A stretch of 64,000 bases of DNA from Curtobacterium sp. 458 (GCF_030406605.1 NZ_CP129104.1:2196799-2260798); one strand, 5' to 3'. Positions 39,725 through 50,165 are shown, counted from the stretch's first letter. Numbers and translations are program-made. Notes: a model not told the origin generated them from the letters alone.

Positions 39725-40803
39725 CGTGTGCTCCGGTCGTTCTGGGGCGCCGTCCCAGGGTGCGCGGCGCCGTGCGGCCGGGCCCGGACCAGGAGGTCGG
39801 GACCCAGACTGGTGGTCGATGTTACGTCCAACCGCAGGCGGTCGGTCATGCTTCCCACGCCGAGGTCGTCGACCGCGACGCGGGGTCCGCCGAGCAGCAC
39901 GGGGGCGACGTAGACGAGGTACTCGTCCACGAGGCCGGCCGCGATGAGCGCGGAGGTCAGGGTGGGGCCGCCCTCGACGAAGACCGAGTGCACGCCGTGG
40001 TCGCGGAGGGCCGCCAGGGACGCCGCGAGGTCGTGCCCCGGCAGTGTGACGAGGCCGCGCGGGTGCCGGCGGAGCGCGGCGGTGTCCGGGACCGGTCGGT
40101 CGCCGAAGACCACCGGGAGGGGCTGGTCGGCGAGGAGCTCACCCGCATCGCCCCGTGCGGTGAGGGAGGGGTCGTCGGCGAGCACGGTGCCGGTGCCGAC
40201 GAGGATCGCGTCGTGCGCCGCCCGCTGTTCGTGGACGTGCTGGCGTGCGGCGGCACCGGTGATCCACTGGCTGGTCCCGTCGGCCGCTGCAGCGCGTCCG
40301 TCGAGGCTCGACGCCCACTTCGCGGTCACCCACGGGCGACCGAGCCGGACCGAGAGCAGCCAGCGCTCGAGGAACGTCTCGGCCTCGGCGGCGAGGACCC
40401 CGGACACGACGTCGACGCCGGCGGCGCGGAGCCGGTCGGCGCCGCCGTGCACGTGCGCCCCCGGGTCGTCGATCGCGTACACGACGCGGCCGATGCCGGC
40501 CTCGACGAGGGCGAGTGCGCAGGGGCCTGTCCGCCCGGTGTGGTTGCACGGCTCCAGGGTCACGACGGCGGTCGCGCCACGGAGCAGTGCCGGGTCGACC
40601 TTCGCCATCGCGTCGACCTCGGCGTGCGGCGTGCCGGCGCCCTTGTGCCAGCCCTCGGCGAGCACCGTGCCGTCGGGGGAGAGGATCACCGCTCCGACCC
40701 GGGCGTGGTCGCCGACGGCGGGGCCGAGCGCCGCGATCTCGAGGCCGCGGCGCATCGCCCGGACCTCGGCCGGGGTCGCGGTTCCGGAGGGGGTGCTGGT
40801 CAC
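39721..40803 (-). CDS. ribD: Bifunctional riboflavin deaminase-reductase
   Basis: 360 aa from GTG 40803. Deaminase domain first: HAEVDAM and LEPCNHTGRTGPC (zinc ligands His, two Cys), then the reductase domain (VTAKWASSLDGR, NADPH binding). It supplies the second and third riboflavin steps after RibA. TAGTGT (minus, 40815-40810) ends 6 nt before the GTG, so the operon is leaderless. Not fused to a tRNA gene. Confidence 0.93.
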   Translation of the reverse strand: MTSTPSGTATPAEVRAMRRGLEIAALGPAVGDHARVGAVILSPDGTVLAEGWHKGAGTPHAEVDAMAKVDPALLRGATAVVTLEPCNHTGRTGPCALALVEAGIGRVVYAIDDPGAHVHGGADRLRAAGVDVVSGVLAAEAETFLERWLLSVRLGRPWVTAKWASSLDGRAAAADGTSQWITGAAARQHVHEQRAAHDAILVGTGTVLADDPSLTARGDAGELLADQPLPVVFGDRPVPDTAALRRHPRGLVTLPGHDLAASLAALRDHGVHSVFVEGGPTLTSALIAAGLVDEYLVYVAPVLLGGPRVAVDDLGVGSMTDRLRLDVTSTTSLGPDLLVRARPHGAAHPGTAPQNDRSTR

Positions 40804-40845
40804 TCCTCGACACTACCGACGACAAGTCGGTGACGCGTCATCGAA

Positions 40846-41418
40846 CTACACGCTGTGGGCGAACGACGCTGTAGGCCATGACAGGTCGGACGCCGGCGCG
40901 CCGTCCGCGCGACGCCGCGCGTGCCACGCGGGTGTGGGGCCGCCGTCACGACCGGGGTTCGCCGCCGGACCGCTCCCCGTGAAGGAGAACCCGGCGGCCC
41001 GGGCGACCGCTGCGGAGGCGGTGTTGCCCTCGTAGCACTCCCACGCGACGTCGGGAGCGCCCTGCTCGAACGCCCACGTGACCACGAGCTCGAGGGCGTC
41101 GTGCACGAGCCCGGCACCACGTGCGGCGGGTGCGAGCCAGAACCCGACGTCACGCCGCTCGGTCCGGTACCCGATGACGCCCTCGAGCAGGGCGGAACCG
41201 CTGCGCCGGATCGCCCAGGTGTACTCCCGGTCCGACGCCCACCCCGGGCCGACGAGGGCATCCACGAAGGACCGCGCGTGCTCGGGCCCGTACGGTTGCG
41301 GCACGGTCGTCCAGCGCGCGACGTCGGGGTCCTGGCAGCCGGCGACGATGGCTGCCGTGTCCGCGCGGGTGGGCACGTCGAGGCGCACCCGCGTGGACTC
41401 GAGGACGATCGGGATCAC
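40846..41418 (-). CDS. GNAT-family N-acetyltransferase
   Basis: 190 aa from GTG 41418, which lies 7 nt after the trpS stop; longer in-frame starts would run inside trpS. RimJ/RimL-like fold: ESTRVRLDVPTRADTAAIV at the N-terminus, VIGYRTERRDVGFWLAPAARGAGLVHDAL (split acetyl-CoA P-loop), and AWECYEGNTASAAVARAAGF (ECYEGN...SxxxxxKxGF type C-terminus). Substrate unknown. Likely co-transcribed with trpS. Confidence 0.78.
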   Translation of the reverse strand: MIPIVLESTRVRLDVPTRADTAAIVAGCQDPDVARWTTVPQPYGPEHARSFVDALVGPGWASDREYTWAIRRSGSALLEGVIGYRTERRDVGFWLAPAARGAGLVHDALELVVTWAFEQGAPDVAWECYEGNTASAAVARAAGFSFTGSGPAANPGRDGGPTPAWHARRRADGAPASDLSWPTASFAHSV

Positions 41419-41425
41419 GTCGTGC

Positions 41426-42469
<1,044 letters not shown>

Positions 42470-43312
42470 TCAGATCTCGTAGTCGACGACCACGGGGGCG
42501 TGGTCGGACCATCGCTGGTCGTACGCCGCGGCGCGGTCGACCGTGTAGTGCGAGACCTTCTCGGCGAGTTCGGGGGTGGCGACGTGGTAGTCGATGCGCC
42601 AACCGGAGTCGTTGTCGAACGCCTGGCCGCGCCACGACCACCAGGTGTACGGGCCGTCGACGTCGCCGGCCTGCGCACGGCCGACGTCGACCCAGCCGAG
42701 GCCCGGCCCGGTCGAACCGTCCGCGCCCTCGACCTGCTCGCCCTCGGCGCCGAAGAACCGGGAGAAGTAGGCGCGCTCGCGGGGGAGGAACCCGGCCCGC
42801 TTCACGTTGCCCTTCCAGTTCTTGATGTCGCGCTCGTCGTGCCCGACGTTGAGGTCACCCACGACGACCGCGAGCGGGTTGTGCGCCCGGAGCTCTGGCA
42901 GTCGCTCGGTCATCGCGTCGAGGAACTTCCACTTCTCGTCCTGCTTCGGGGTGTCGACCTCACCCGAGTGCACGTACGTCGACACGACCGTCACCGTGGT
43001 GCCGTCGATCTCGTAGTCGGCCTCGAGCCAGCGGCCGGCGGAGTCGAACTCCTCCGCCCCCAGCGCGACACGGTGGATCTGCGCCCGGTGCCGGGACGCG
43101 ATCGCGACGCCCGCGCGGCCCTTCGCCGAGGCGGGGTCGTGCACGATGTCCCACTCGTCACCGAGGAGCCCCGCGAGGTCGTCGCTCGACGCACGGACCT
43201 CCTGCAGGGCGAGGACGTCGACGTCGCGCGTGGCGAGCCAGTCGCCCATGCCCTTCCGGAACGCGGCACGGACGCCGTTCACGTTGACGGATGCGAGGCG
43301 CAGGCGTGTCAT
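42470..43312 (-). CDS. xthA: Exodeoxyribonuclease III / AP endonuclease
   Basis: DNA repair nuclease, 280 aa from ATG 43312. Family motifs: LASVNVNGVRAA, LALQEVRAS (catalytic Glu), YVHSGE, VVVGDLNVGH (Asp/Asn pair), and the terminal WSDHAPVVVDY (Asp-His). TAGGCT (minus, 43325-43320) 7 nt before ATG suggests a leaderless transcript, divergent from the next gene. Confidence 0.94.
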   Translation of the reverse strand: MTRLRLASVNVNGVRAAFRKGMGDWLATRDVDVLALQEVRASSDDLAGLLGDEWDIVHDPASAKGRAGVAIASRHRAQIHRVALGAEEFDSAGRWLEADYEIDGTTVTVVSTYVHSGEVDTPKQDEKWKFLDAMTERLPELRAHNPLAVVVGDLNVGHDERDIKNWKGNVKRAGFLPRERAYFSRFFGAEGEQVEGADGSTGPGLGWVDVGRAQAGDVDGPYTWWSWRGQAFDNDSGWRIDYHVATPELAEKVSHYTVDRAAAYDQRWSDHAPVVVDYEI

Positions 43313-43354
43313 GCCGCCCAGCCTATCGGCGGCCACGGACAGCCCCGCCCGCCG

Positions 43355-43360
43355 TAGGCT
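43355..43360 (+). promoter_or_regulatory. -10 box of the 43367 gene (leaderless)
   Basis: TAGGCT ends 6 nt before ATG 43367. The xthA -10 of the same sequence faces the other way, so both genes share a 54-bp divergent intergenic. Confidence 0.55.
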
Positions 43361-43366
43361 CCGGCA

Positions 43367-43705
43367 ATGACCGTCGTGCTGACCGTGGGCGAGCTGCTCG
43401 CCGCGTTCCGACCCGTGGCCGAGCAGATGCTGCGCCCGGACGAGTTCCGCGGAGCGGAGTTCTGGGTGTACACCGACTGGTCCGAACGACTCCGCCGAGT
43501 AGTCGAGACGGAGGTCGCCGACGAGGGGATGGCCCTCGCATGGTCGATCGCCGGAGACGACGGGGATTCGTGGCTCTGGCTCGGCGAGGGGGAGCAGGAG
43601 ATGCTGCTGAAGATGGCCGACGACCTGCAGGACTTCATCGCCGAGAGCAGCTTCGCGTGGGGCGAGCTGCGCCCGATCCCGCCGATCCCGCCAGCGCGCT
43701 CGTAG
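43367..43705 (+). CDS. Conserved-looking protein of unknown function
   Basis: 112 aa, no signal or membrane helix. Acidic; contains WVYTDWSERLRRVVETEVADEG and GDSWLWLGEGEQEMLLKMADDLQDFI, an alternation of beta hairpins and helices. I do not recognise a domain. Likely real: leaderless -10, good start, actinobacterial codon bias. Confidence 0.72.
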   Translation: MTVVLTVGELLAAFRPVAEQMLRPDEFRGAEFWVYTDWSERLRRVVETEVADEGMALAWSIAGDDGDSWLWLGEGEQEMLLKMADDLQDFIAESSFAWGELRPIPPIPPARS

Positions 43706-43763
43706 GTCGCGACCCCCGTGCGCGGGCTTGTCCGCCCGCCGGTCGCCCCGCCACGATGAGCCC

Positions 43764-44864
43764 GTGACCGACCCCGTCGCCGATCCTCCGCCCTGGCGCC
43801 ACCCGCAGGTCGAGCGTGCCCTCGTGGCGGCCTCGGAACTCCTGGAGCACGGCTGGCCCGAGGACGCCGTCGAGCCACTGAACGGTGCGCTCGCCCTGCA
43901 CGGCGACGACCCGGAGGTGCTCCGGATCCTCGCGGTCGCGTTCTGGTCGGCCGGTGACCTCGACGCCGCGCGCACGGCAGTCCGCCGGGCGATCACCACC
44001 GATCCCGATGACGTCGAGGGGTACCTCCTCGCCGCGCACCTCGCCGAGGAGGCCGACGACGTCGTCGAGGCCCGGTCGGCCTGGGCGGCAGCCGTCGAGC
44101 TCGTCCCGAGCGACGGCGGCCTGGCGGCAGCGCAGCTCGTCCTCGACCTCCGCACCGGACAGGTGGACGCGGCGACCTACGCCGCCGCGACCCGGGCCGC
44201 CACCGCGCACCCGCAGCACGCACAGGTGAACCTCGCCCTCGCATGGCTGGCCGCCCGCGAGGGCTACCCGGGCACCGCCGAGCGCGCCCTCGTCGCCGCG
44301 GTGGCGGCGACCCCCGCGGACCCGTGGCCCCGCTGGCAGCTCCTCCGAGCACGCGAACGCCGTGGCAGCACGATCGCGGTGCTCGCCGACGCCGCACTCG
44401 TCCTCGCGGAGCACCCTGACGCGGCCGGCCCGCTCGGCGCGTTCCGTCGTGCCGTCGTCCGTCTGGCGTCGCTGGGGACGGCGTTCATCGTCGTCGGTCT
44501 CGTGCTCGCCGGCACCGTGGGGGTACTCGTCGGCATGGTGGTCGACGACCCCCTGCCCCCCGAGCTGTGCTGCGCGGCGTTGATCGTCGGAGTGGTCCTC
44601 GCCCAGGTCGCGGTGCTCCGCCGGCTCGGTCGGGCGCTCCCGACGGGGTGGCGGCCGTTCGTGGGGCTGGTCCGGCGTCGAGTGCCCGGCGTCGTGGTCG
44701 TCCCCGTCCTGCAGGCGGCGACGCTCGTCGCGGCAGGCGTCCTGCTCGTGCTCGCCGGCACGGGTGCCCCGGGGCTCGCGGATGGTGTGGCCGCAGCCGC
44801 GGCCGGAGGTGCGCTCGTCGCGGCCATGGGCACGGCGGGGTTCCTGGGACGCTGGTACGCGTGA
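43764..44864 (+). CDS. TPR-like protein with C-terminal membrane domain
   Basis: 366 aa from GTG 43764 (CACGAT ends 6 nt before); GTG 43728 is an alternative. Residues ~15-230 are helical repeats with TPR features (EDAVEPLNGALALHGDDPEVLRILAVAFWSAGDLDAARTAV, about six units), followed by four hydrophobic segments (about 235-360). Presumably a membrane-anchored scaffold. Function unknown. Confidence 0.75.
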   Translation: MTDPVADPPPWRHPQVERALVAASELLEHGWPEDAVEPLNGALALHGDDPEVLRILAVAFWSAGDLDAARTAVRRAITTDPDDVEGYLLAAHLAEEADDVVEARSAWAAAVELVPSDGGLAAAQLVLDLRTGQVDAATYAAATRAATAHPQHAQVNLALAWLAAREGYPGTAERALVAAVAATPADPWPRWQLLRARERRGSTIAVLADAALVLAEHPDAAGPLGAFRRAVVRLASLGTAFIVVGLVLAGTVGVLVGMVVDDPLPPELCCAALIVGVVLAQVAVLRRLGRALPTGWRPFVGLVRRRVPGVVVVPVLQAATLVAAGVLLVLAGTGAPGLADGVAAAAAGGALVAAMGTAGFLGRWYA

Positions 44865-44897
44865 TCGGTCCCCGCGCGGCTGCGGCGGTGACCGGAT

Positions 44898-44945
44898 GAC
44901 GGACGGGAGGCGCGGTGCCAGCCGGCACCGCGCCTCCCATCCGTC
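44898..44945. repeat. Dispersed palindrome family, copy 4
   Basis: 22-bp arms (44898-44919, 44924-44945) with one G-T mismatch and a 4-nt loop; core GGGAGGCGCGGTGCC. Between the TPR gene and ptsH (convergent), so a plausible bidirectional terminator. Confidence 0.8.
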
Positions 44946-44977
44946 TGCAGGTCGCGTCGAGGACGCGACCTGCCCGA

Positions 44978-45250
44978 TCAGGCCGCGTCGTGGTCCGTCT
45001 GCAGGAACTCGACGAGGTCGTCGGCGGTCTTCTCGGCGTCGTCGCCCGACACCGTGAGGGTGACCTCGTCGCCGTTCTCGATGCCGAGGCCGAGCAGCGC
45101 GAGGATGCTGCCGGCGTTGCCGGACTTGTCGCCCTTCGCGATGGTGACCTGGTGGCCGGACGCGGTCACGGTCTGGACGAACAGGGACGCGGGGCGGGCG
45201 TGCAGGCCGGACGCGCTGGCGACGGTGACGGTGCGGGTGGCTTCGGACAT
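44978..45250 (-). CDS. ptsH: Phosphocarrier protein HPr
   Basis: Transfers phosphate from Enzyme I to the EIIA of PTS transporters. 90 aa; phosphorylated His is H17 in SGLHARPASLF. The regulatory-serine region reads NAGSILALLG, unlike the KSIMGVMSL of low-GC bacteria, as is usual in actinobacteria. On the minus strand, separated by 72 nt from the DeoR gene that is upstream of it in transcription; the two may share a transcript. Confidence 0.93.
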   Translation of the reverse strand: MSEATRTVTVASASGLHARPASLFVQTVTASGHQVTIAKGDKSGNAGSILALLGLGIENGDEVTLTVSGDDAEKTADDLVEFLQTDHDAA

Positions 45251-45322
45251 CGAATGGACTCCTGTCGATGGGTGGTGGCGCTCATGGTAGCGAGCGTCGG
45301 GTGGGGCTGGTCCTGGCAGCGG

Positions 45323-46093
45323 TCAGGAACGACCGGGCCAGAACACCTCGGTGCCGGCGGCCTCGACCTCGCGGACGAGGTCGGCGTTGACGCCGGGGTC
45401 GGTGATGATCGTGTCGATCGCAGCGAGGGGTGCGACGCGGCCGAACTCCTCGCGGCCGAACTTCGTGTGGTCGGCGAGCAGGATGCTCCGCCGGGCCGAC
45501 TTGATCATGGCGGACTTCACGGCGGCCTCCGCCATGTTGTGCGTCGTGAGGCCGCGCTCGGGCGTGATGCCGTTGATGCTGATGAACGCGACGTCGACGC
45601 TCACCATCCCGATGAGCTGGTGCGTCCACGTGCCGACGCCCGCGAGCGAGTCGCTGCGGATGTTGCCGCCGAGGAGGTGGAGGTCGAGGCCCTGCCGGTT
45701 CGCGACCGCCATCGCGACGGGCAGTGAGTGCGTCACGACGGTGAGGCCGCGGTCGGTGGGGAGCATCTCGGCGAGGCAGATGGTCGAGGTTCCGGCGTCG
45801 ATCATGATCGAGCCGTTCTCGGGGAGCTCCTCGAGCGCCGCCTGGGCGATGACCATCTTCTCGGCCTGGTTGATGCCGCCGCGGTCGCCGACCCCGGGGT
45901 GCAGCGTGATCCGCTCGACGGGGATCGCGCCGCCGTGTGCCCGTCGGACCAGACCGCGGCGTTCGAGGCTCGTCAGGTCGCGGCGGATGGTCTCCGGCGT
46001 GACCTCGAGCAGTTCGGCGAGGTCCTTCACGTCGACCCGGCCCTGCGCCCGGGCCTGTTCCACGATGCGCTGGTGGCGCTCGGGTGCGTACAT
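45323..46093 (-). CDS. DeoR/GlpR-family transcriptional regulator of the PTS/mannitol locus
   Basis: 256 aa from ATG 46093 (MYAPERHQRIVEQARAQGRV). N-terminal winged helix, DLAELLEVTPETIRRDL, at residues ~20-50; the C-terminal sugar-phosphate-binding domain has IMIDAGTSTICLAEML, HSLPVAMAVANRQGLDLHLLGG and FISINGITPERGLT. Divergent from ptsI-mtlAFD, so it probably represses that operon and is relieved by a phosphorylated sugar. Confidence 0.88.
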   Translation of the reverse strand: MYAPERHQRIVEQARAQGRVDVKDLAELLEVTPETIRRDLTSLERRGLVRRAHGGAIPVERITLHPGVGDRGGINQAEKMVIAQAALEELPENGSIMIDAGTSTICLAEMLPTDRGLTVVTHSLPVAMAVANRQGLDLHLLGGNIRSDSLAGVGTWTHQLIGMVSVDVAFISINGITPERGLTTHNMAEAAVKSAMIKSARRSILLADHTKFGREEFGRVAPLAAIDTIITDPGVNADLVREVEAAGTEVFWPGRS

Positions 46094-46204
46094 CGTGGGC
46101 CTCGTCGTCTCGTGCTGCTCGTGCGGGTGCTGGCGGATCGGGCCGGAACGGACACGCTCGGGCACGTCTCGATCCGGGACGCCCGATCCGTTCTGGTCAC
46201 CAGA

Positions 46205-46276
46205 CGCAAACGGGCATCTGTTTCTGCATTTTTATCCCCGGATGTGTTTGTTTGTCAACGAGGATCGATGTAGTGT
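46205..46276 (+). promoter_or_regulatory. Divergent control region of ptsI-mtl and DeoR
   Basis: This AT-rich patch in a GC-rich setting includes GCAAACGGGCATCTGTTTCTGC-like inverted half-sites, GATGTGTTTGTTTGTC repeats of TGTTTG (typical DeoR-type half-sites) and a promoter TTGTTT (46248-46253), 17 nt, TAGTGT (46271-46276). The -35 overlaps the TGTTTG repeats, so a bound regulator would block the polymerase. Confidence 0.5.
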
Positions 46277-46356
46277 GCTGCCAGTTGCACGACTGCACCA
46301 CCGAACGCACCACCGCACCGCACCGCTCCACCGCGCGTGAGATGAAGGAGTCTCGA

Positions 46357-48012
46357 ATGCCCGAACTGCTCGGCACCGGCGTCGGCCGTGGCGTCGCCCA
46401 CGGACCGGTCCTCCGGATGGCAGACCCGCTCGGCGCCCCGTCGCAGGACGCGCTGGCCGGTTCGGCGGACGACGCGAAGCAGGCCGTGGCCGGCGCGCTC
46501 GCCGCGGTGGCCGAGGACCTCAACAAGCGCGGACAGCTCGCCGGCGGCGACGCCCAGGCCGTGCTCGAGGCCCAGGCGCTCATGGCGCAGGACCCGACGC
46601 TCCTCGACGACGTGCACGCCCGCATCGACGGCGGCACGAACGCCGAGCGTGCGGTGTTCGAGGCGTTCGGCCAGTTCCGCGACCTCCTCGTCCAGATGGG
46701 CGGGTACATGGGGGAGCGCGCAGCCGACCTCGACGACGTCGCCCAGCGCATCATCGCCAAGCTCCGCGGCGTCCCGGCACCCGGGGTCCCCGAGTCGGAC
46801 ACCCCCTTCGTGCTCGTCGCCCGCGACCTCGCGCCGGCCGACACCGCACTCCTCGACCTCGAGAAGGTGCTCGCCCTCGTCACGCGCGACGGCGGCCCGA
46901 CCTCGCACACCGCGATCCTCGCCCGCGCGAAGGGCATCACCGCGATCGTCGGTGTGACCGGGGCGGACCAGCTCGTCGACGGCACCGAGGTCGTCGTCGA
47001 CGCGGCCGCGGGCACGGTCGTCACCGACCCGTCCGCCGAACTCGTCGCCGAGGTCGAGCAGCGCATCGCCGACCGGCTCGCCGCCGCCGAGGCCCCCCTC
47101 ACCGCCGGTGCCCTGGCCGACGGCCACACCGTGCCCCTGCTCGCGAACCTCGGCAGCCCCGCCGACGCCGCGGGTGCCGTCGCTCTCGGTGCGGAGGGCG
47201 TGGGGCTCTTCCGCACCGAGTTCCTCTTCCTCGACTCGCCGAAGGCCCCCACCGTGGCCGAGCAGCAGGAGTCCTACCGACGTCTGCTCGAGGCGTTCCC
47301 GGGGAAGAAGGTCGTCGTCCGCGCGCTCGACGCCGGTGCCGACAAGCCCCTGCCGTTCCTCACCGACAAGGACGAGGAGAACCCGGCGCTCGGTCGCCGT
47401 GGTCTCCGGGCCCTCCGGAACCACGAGGAGGTCCTGCGCGACCAGCTCACCGCCCTCGCGCAGGCCGACGCCGAGACCGAGGCCGACCTCTGGGTCATGG
47501 CCCCGATGGTCGCCGACGCCGAGGAGACCGAGTACTTCGTCGCCCTCGCCCGCGAACTCGGCATCCGGACCGCCGGCGTGATGGCCGAGGTGCCGTCGCT
47601 CGCGCTCATGGCCGAGCAGGTGTTCACCTCCGCCGACTTCGTGTCGATCGGCACGAACGACCTGACCCAGTACACGATGGCCGCCGACCGCATGCTCGGC
47701 ACCGTCGCGTCCTACCAGGACCCGTGGCACCCCGCCGTGCTCCGGCTCGTCGCGCAGCTCGGTTCCGCCGGGGCAGACGCCGGCAAGGCCGTCGGCATCT
47801 GCGGCGAGGCCGCGGCCGACCCGCTCCTCGCCGTCGTCCTCGTCGGCCTGGGCGCCACCACCCTGTCCATGACCCCCGCGGCCCTCGCCGACGTGCGCGC
47901 CGAACTCGGCAAGCACACGCTCGACCAGGCCCGCGAGATGGCGAAGGCGGCACTCGCCGCGTCGACCGCAGCGGCTGCCAAGTCCGCCGCGGCCGCCGCG
48001 CACGCCGTCTAG
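46357..48012 (+). CDS. ptsI: PTS Enzyme I
   Basis: Phosphoenolpyruvate-protein phosphotransferase, first enzyme of all PTS. 551 aa from ATG 46357, with AAGGAG 6 nt upstream. Phospho-histidine H184 in GGPTSHTAILAR; TIM-barrel motifs EGVGLFRTEFLF (Arg), TKDEENPALGRRGLR, GTNDLTQYTMAADR, and the catalytic Cys in GICGEAAADP. First gene of the ptsI-mtlA-mtlF-mtlD unit. Confidence 0.95.
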   Translation: MPELLGTGVGRGVAHGPVLRMADPLGAPSQDALAGSADDAKQAVAGALAAVAEDLNKRGQLAGGDAQAVLEAQALMAQDPTLLDDVHARIDGGTNAERAVFEAFGQFRDLLVQMGGYMGERAADLDDVAQRIIAKLRGVPAPGVPESDTPFVLVARDLAPADTALLDLEKVLALVTRDGGPTSHTAILARAKGITAIVGVTGADQLVDGTEVVVDAAAGTVVTDPSAELVAEVEQRIADRLAAAEAPLTAGALADGHTVPLLANLGSPADAAGAVALGAEGVGLFRTEFLFLDSPKAPTVAEQQESYRRLLEAFPGKKVVVRALDAGADKPLPFLTDKDEENPALGRRGLRALRNHEEVLRDQLTALAQADAETEADLWVMAPMVADAEETEYFVALARELGIRTAGVMAEVPSLALMAEQVFTSADFVSIGTNDLTQYTMAADRMLGTVASYQDPWHPAVLRLVAQLGSAGADAGKAVGICGEAAADPLLAVVLVGLGATTLSMTPAALADVRAELGKHTLDQAREMAKAALAASTAAAAKSAAAAAHAV

Positions 48013-48085
48013 CCCAGCACCACCGCAGCACAGCAGCACCCCCACCCCTCCACCACTGCAGCACCCATCACAGAAAGCCAGGCAC

Positions 48086-49642
48086 ATGACAACGTCGTCC
48101 GTTGCAGCGCCCGACGCTCCCGCGAAGTCGCGGGGCGGCGCACGCGTCGCCGTGCAGAAGTTCGGCACCTTCCTCTCCGGCATGGTCATGCCCAACATCG
48201 CGATCTTCATCGCGTGGGGCATCATCACGGCGTTCTTCATCGAGACCGGTTGGACGCCCGTCGGCATCCTCGGCGGCTTCGGTGAGACGAACGGCGTCGC
48301 CAACCCCGGCGTCGTCGGGCCGATCCTGACCTACCTCATCCCGCTCGCGATCGCGATCCAGGGCGGTCGCATGGTCTACGAGACCCGCGGTGCCGTCGTC
48401 GGCTCGATCTTCGCGATGGGCGTCATCCTCGGGGCCAACGGCACCGTGATGATCCTCGGCGCGATGATCTGCGGCCCGCTCGGCGCGTACATCATCAAGC
48501 AGGTCGACAAGATCTGGGACGGCAAGATCCGCCCGGGCTTCGAGATGCTCGTCAACAACTACGCGGCAGGCATCCTCGGGTTCGTGCTCGCCATGATCGG
48601 GTTCTTCTGGCTCGCCCCGATCTTCAAGGCCATCGCGAACGGCCTCGGCGCAGCGGTCGAGTTCCTCATCAACAACTCGCTGCTCCCGCTCGCCAGCGTG
48701 ATCATCGAGCCCGCCAAGGTGTTCTTCCTCAACAACGCCATCAACCACGGCGTGCTCGACCAGCTCGGCGCGGCGCAGGTGAAGGAGTCGGGCAAGAGCA
48801 TCCTGTTCCTGCTCGAGGCCAACCCGGGCCCGGGTCTCGGCATCCTGCTCGCCTTCACCTTCTTCGGTGTCGGCATCGCTCGCTCGACCGCTCCCGGCGC
48901 GATCATCATCCAGTTCCTCGGCGGCATCCACGAGATCTACTTCCCGTACGTGCTGCAGAAGCCGGTGCTCTTCATCGCCGTCATCCTCGGTGGCGCGACC
49001 GGTGTCGCCACCAACGTCGCGTTCCAGTCCGGCCTCGTCGCCCCGGCCTCGCCCGGATCGATCTTCGCCGTGATCGGATCGACCGCGAAGGACAGCTTCG
49101 TCGGCGTCATCCTGTCGGTCATCCTGTCGGCAGCCGTGTCGTTCGCCGTGGCGTCGTTCTTCCTCCTCGCCACCCGCAAGCGTGACCTCGCGAACGGCGG
49201 CGGCGACATGAGCGCTGCGATGGCGAAGCTCCAGGCCAACAAGGGCCGCGACGTCAACGCCGCGACCTCGGGTCTGCTCGGGAACAACGCCCCGGCCAAC
49301 GAGGAAGAGGCCGAGGCCTCGCTCGGCGGCGTCGGTTCGGCGTCGACCGCCACGGCCACCCGCGTCGAGAACGTCGTGTTCGCCTGCGACGCCGGCATGG
49401 GCTCCAGCGCGATGGGCGCCAGCGTCCTCCGCAACAAGGTGAAGAAGGCGGGGATCGAGGGCGTCACGGTCGTCAACAAGGCGATCGCGAACCTCGACGG
49501 TACCGAGGACCTCATCATCACGCAGGAGGAGCTCACCGACCGTGCTCGGCAGAAGAACCCGGGGGCGCAGCACGTGTCCGTCGGCAACTTCATGAACGCG
49601 CCGCAGTACGACGAGGTCGTCGAACAGCTCAAGAACCAGTAA
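48086..49642 (+). CDS. mtlA: PTS mannitol transporter subunit IICB
   Basis: 518 aa. The IIC domain (about 20-375) has eight or more membrane segments with GMVMPNIAIFIAWG, NNAINHGVLDQLG (NxxxNH) and GIHEIYFPYVL (GIHE sugar-binding loop). A linker leads to the IIB domain with the phospho-cysteine C434 in VFACDAGMGSSAMGAS. Lacks the fused IIA domain, which is supplied by mtlF. Imports mannitol as mannitol-1-phosphate. Confidence 0.94.
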   Translation: MTTSSVAAPDAPAKSRGGARVAVQKFGTFLSGMVMPNIAIFIAWGIITAFFIETGWTPVGILGGFGETNGVANPGVVGPILTYLIPLAIAIQGGRMVYETRGAVVGSIFAMGVILGANGTVMILGAMICGPLGAYIIKQVDKIWDGKIRPGFEMLVNNYAAGILGFVLAMIGFFWLAPIFKAIANGLGAAVEFLINNSLLPLASVIIEPAKVFFLNNAINHGVLDQLGAAQVKESGKSILFLLEANPGPGLGILLAFTFFGVGIARSTAPGAIIIQFLGGIHEIYFPYVLQKPVLFIAVILGGATGVATNVAFQSGLVAPASPGSIFAVIGSTAKDSFVGVILSVILSAAVSFAVASFFLLATRKRDLANGGGDMSAAMAKLQANKGRDVNAATSGLLGNNAPANEEEAEASLGGVGSASTATATRVENVVFACDAGMGSSAMGASVLRNKVKKAGIEGVTVVNKAIANLDGTEDLIITQEELTDRARQKNPGAQHVSVGNFMNAPQYDEVVEQLKNQ

Positions 49643-49656
49643 GCAAGTGCAGTATC

Positions 49657-49686
49657 GGAGGGGACGGGCCGCGGCTCGTCCCCTCC
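49657..49686 (+). other. Intercistronic hairpin mtlA-mtlF
   Basis: GGAGGGGACG (49657-49666) pairs with CGTCCCCTCC (49677-49686) over a 10-nt loop. It may stabilise mtlA mRNA or lower downstream expression. No T-run. Confidence 0.5.
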
Positions 49687-49727
49687 ACACGTCCACGACG
49701 CCACGTCACGAAGCAAGGAGAACCCCG

Positions 49728-50165
49728 ATGCCCGTCCTGCAGGAGAGCCAGATCCGGATCCACACCGAGGACACCGCGCCGACCAAGTCGGAGGCGATGA
49801 AGGAGGCTGCCGAGATCCTCGAGGCTGCGGGCGCGGTCACCGCGGACTACTACCCGGCGATGCTCGAGCGTGAGAAGAGCGTCTCGACGTACATGGGCAA
49901 CTTCCTCGCCATCCCGCACGGCACGAACGACGCGAAGGATGCCATCAAGTCGTCGGCGCTCTCGTTCATCCGCTACGCCACCCCGATCGACTGGGACGGC
50001 AACCCCGTGCGCTTCGTCGTCGGCATCGCCGGCGTCAACAACGAGCACCTCGACATCCTCTCGAAGATCGCGATCGTGTTCTCCGACGAGGACGAGGTCC
50101 AGAAGCTGACCGACGCGCCCGACACCGCCGCGATCCTGTCGATCCTCGGCGAGGTCAACGAGTGA
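49728..50165 (+). CDS. mtlF: PTS mannitol subunit IIA
   Basis: 145 aa from ATG 49728, AAGGAG 7 nt upstream. Phosphorylated His is H64 in [18 protein letters not shown]-2 (mannitol/fructose) fold. Passes phosphate from HPr to the IIB domain of MtlA. Stop overlaps mtlD (GTGA). Confidence 0.93.
   Translation: MPVLQESQIRIHTEDTAPTKSEAMKEAAEILEAAGAVTADYYPAMLEREKSVSTYMGNFLAIPHGTNDAKDAIKSSALSFIRYATPIDWDGNPVRFVVGIAGVNNEHLDILSKIAIVFSDEDEVQKLTDAPDTAAILSILGEVNE

Noticed and set aside
39721..40850. FMN riboswitch before ribD
   Set aside because: The start of ribD is leaderless and the upstream DNA lacks the RFN-element core; no room for an aptamer.
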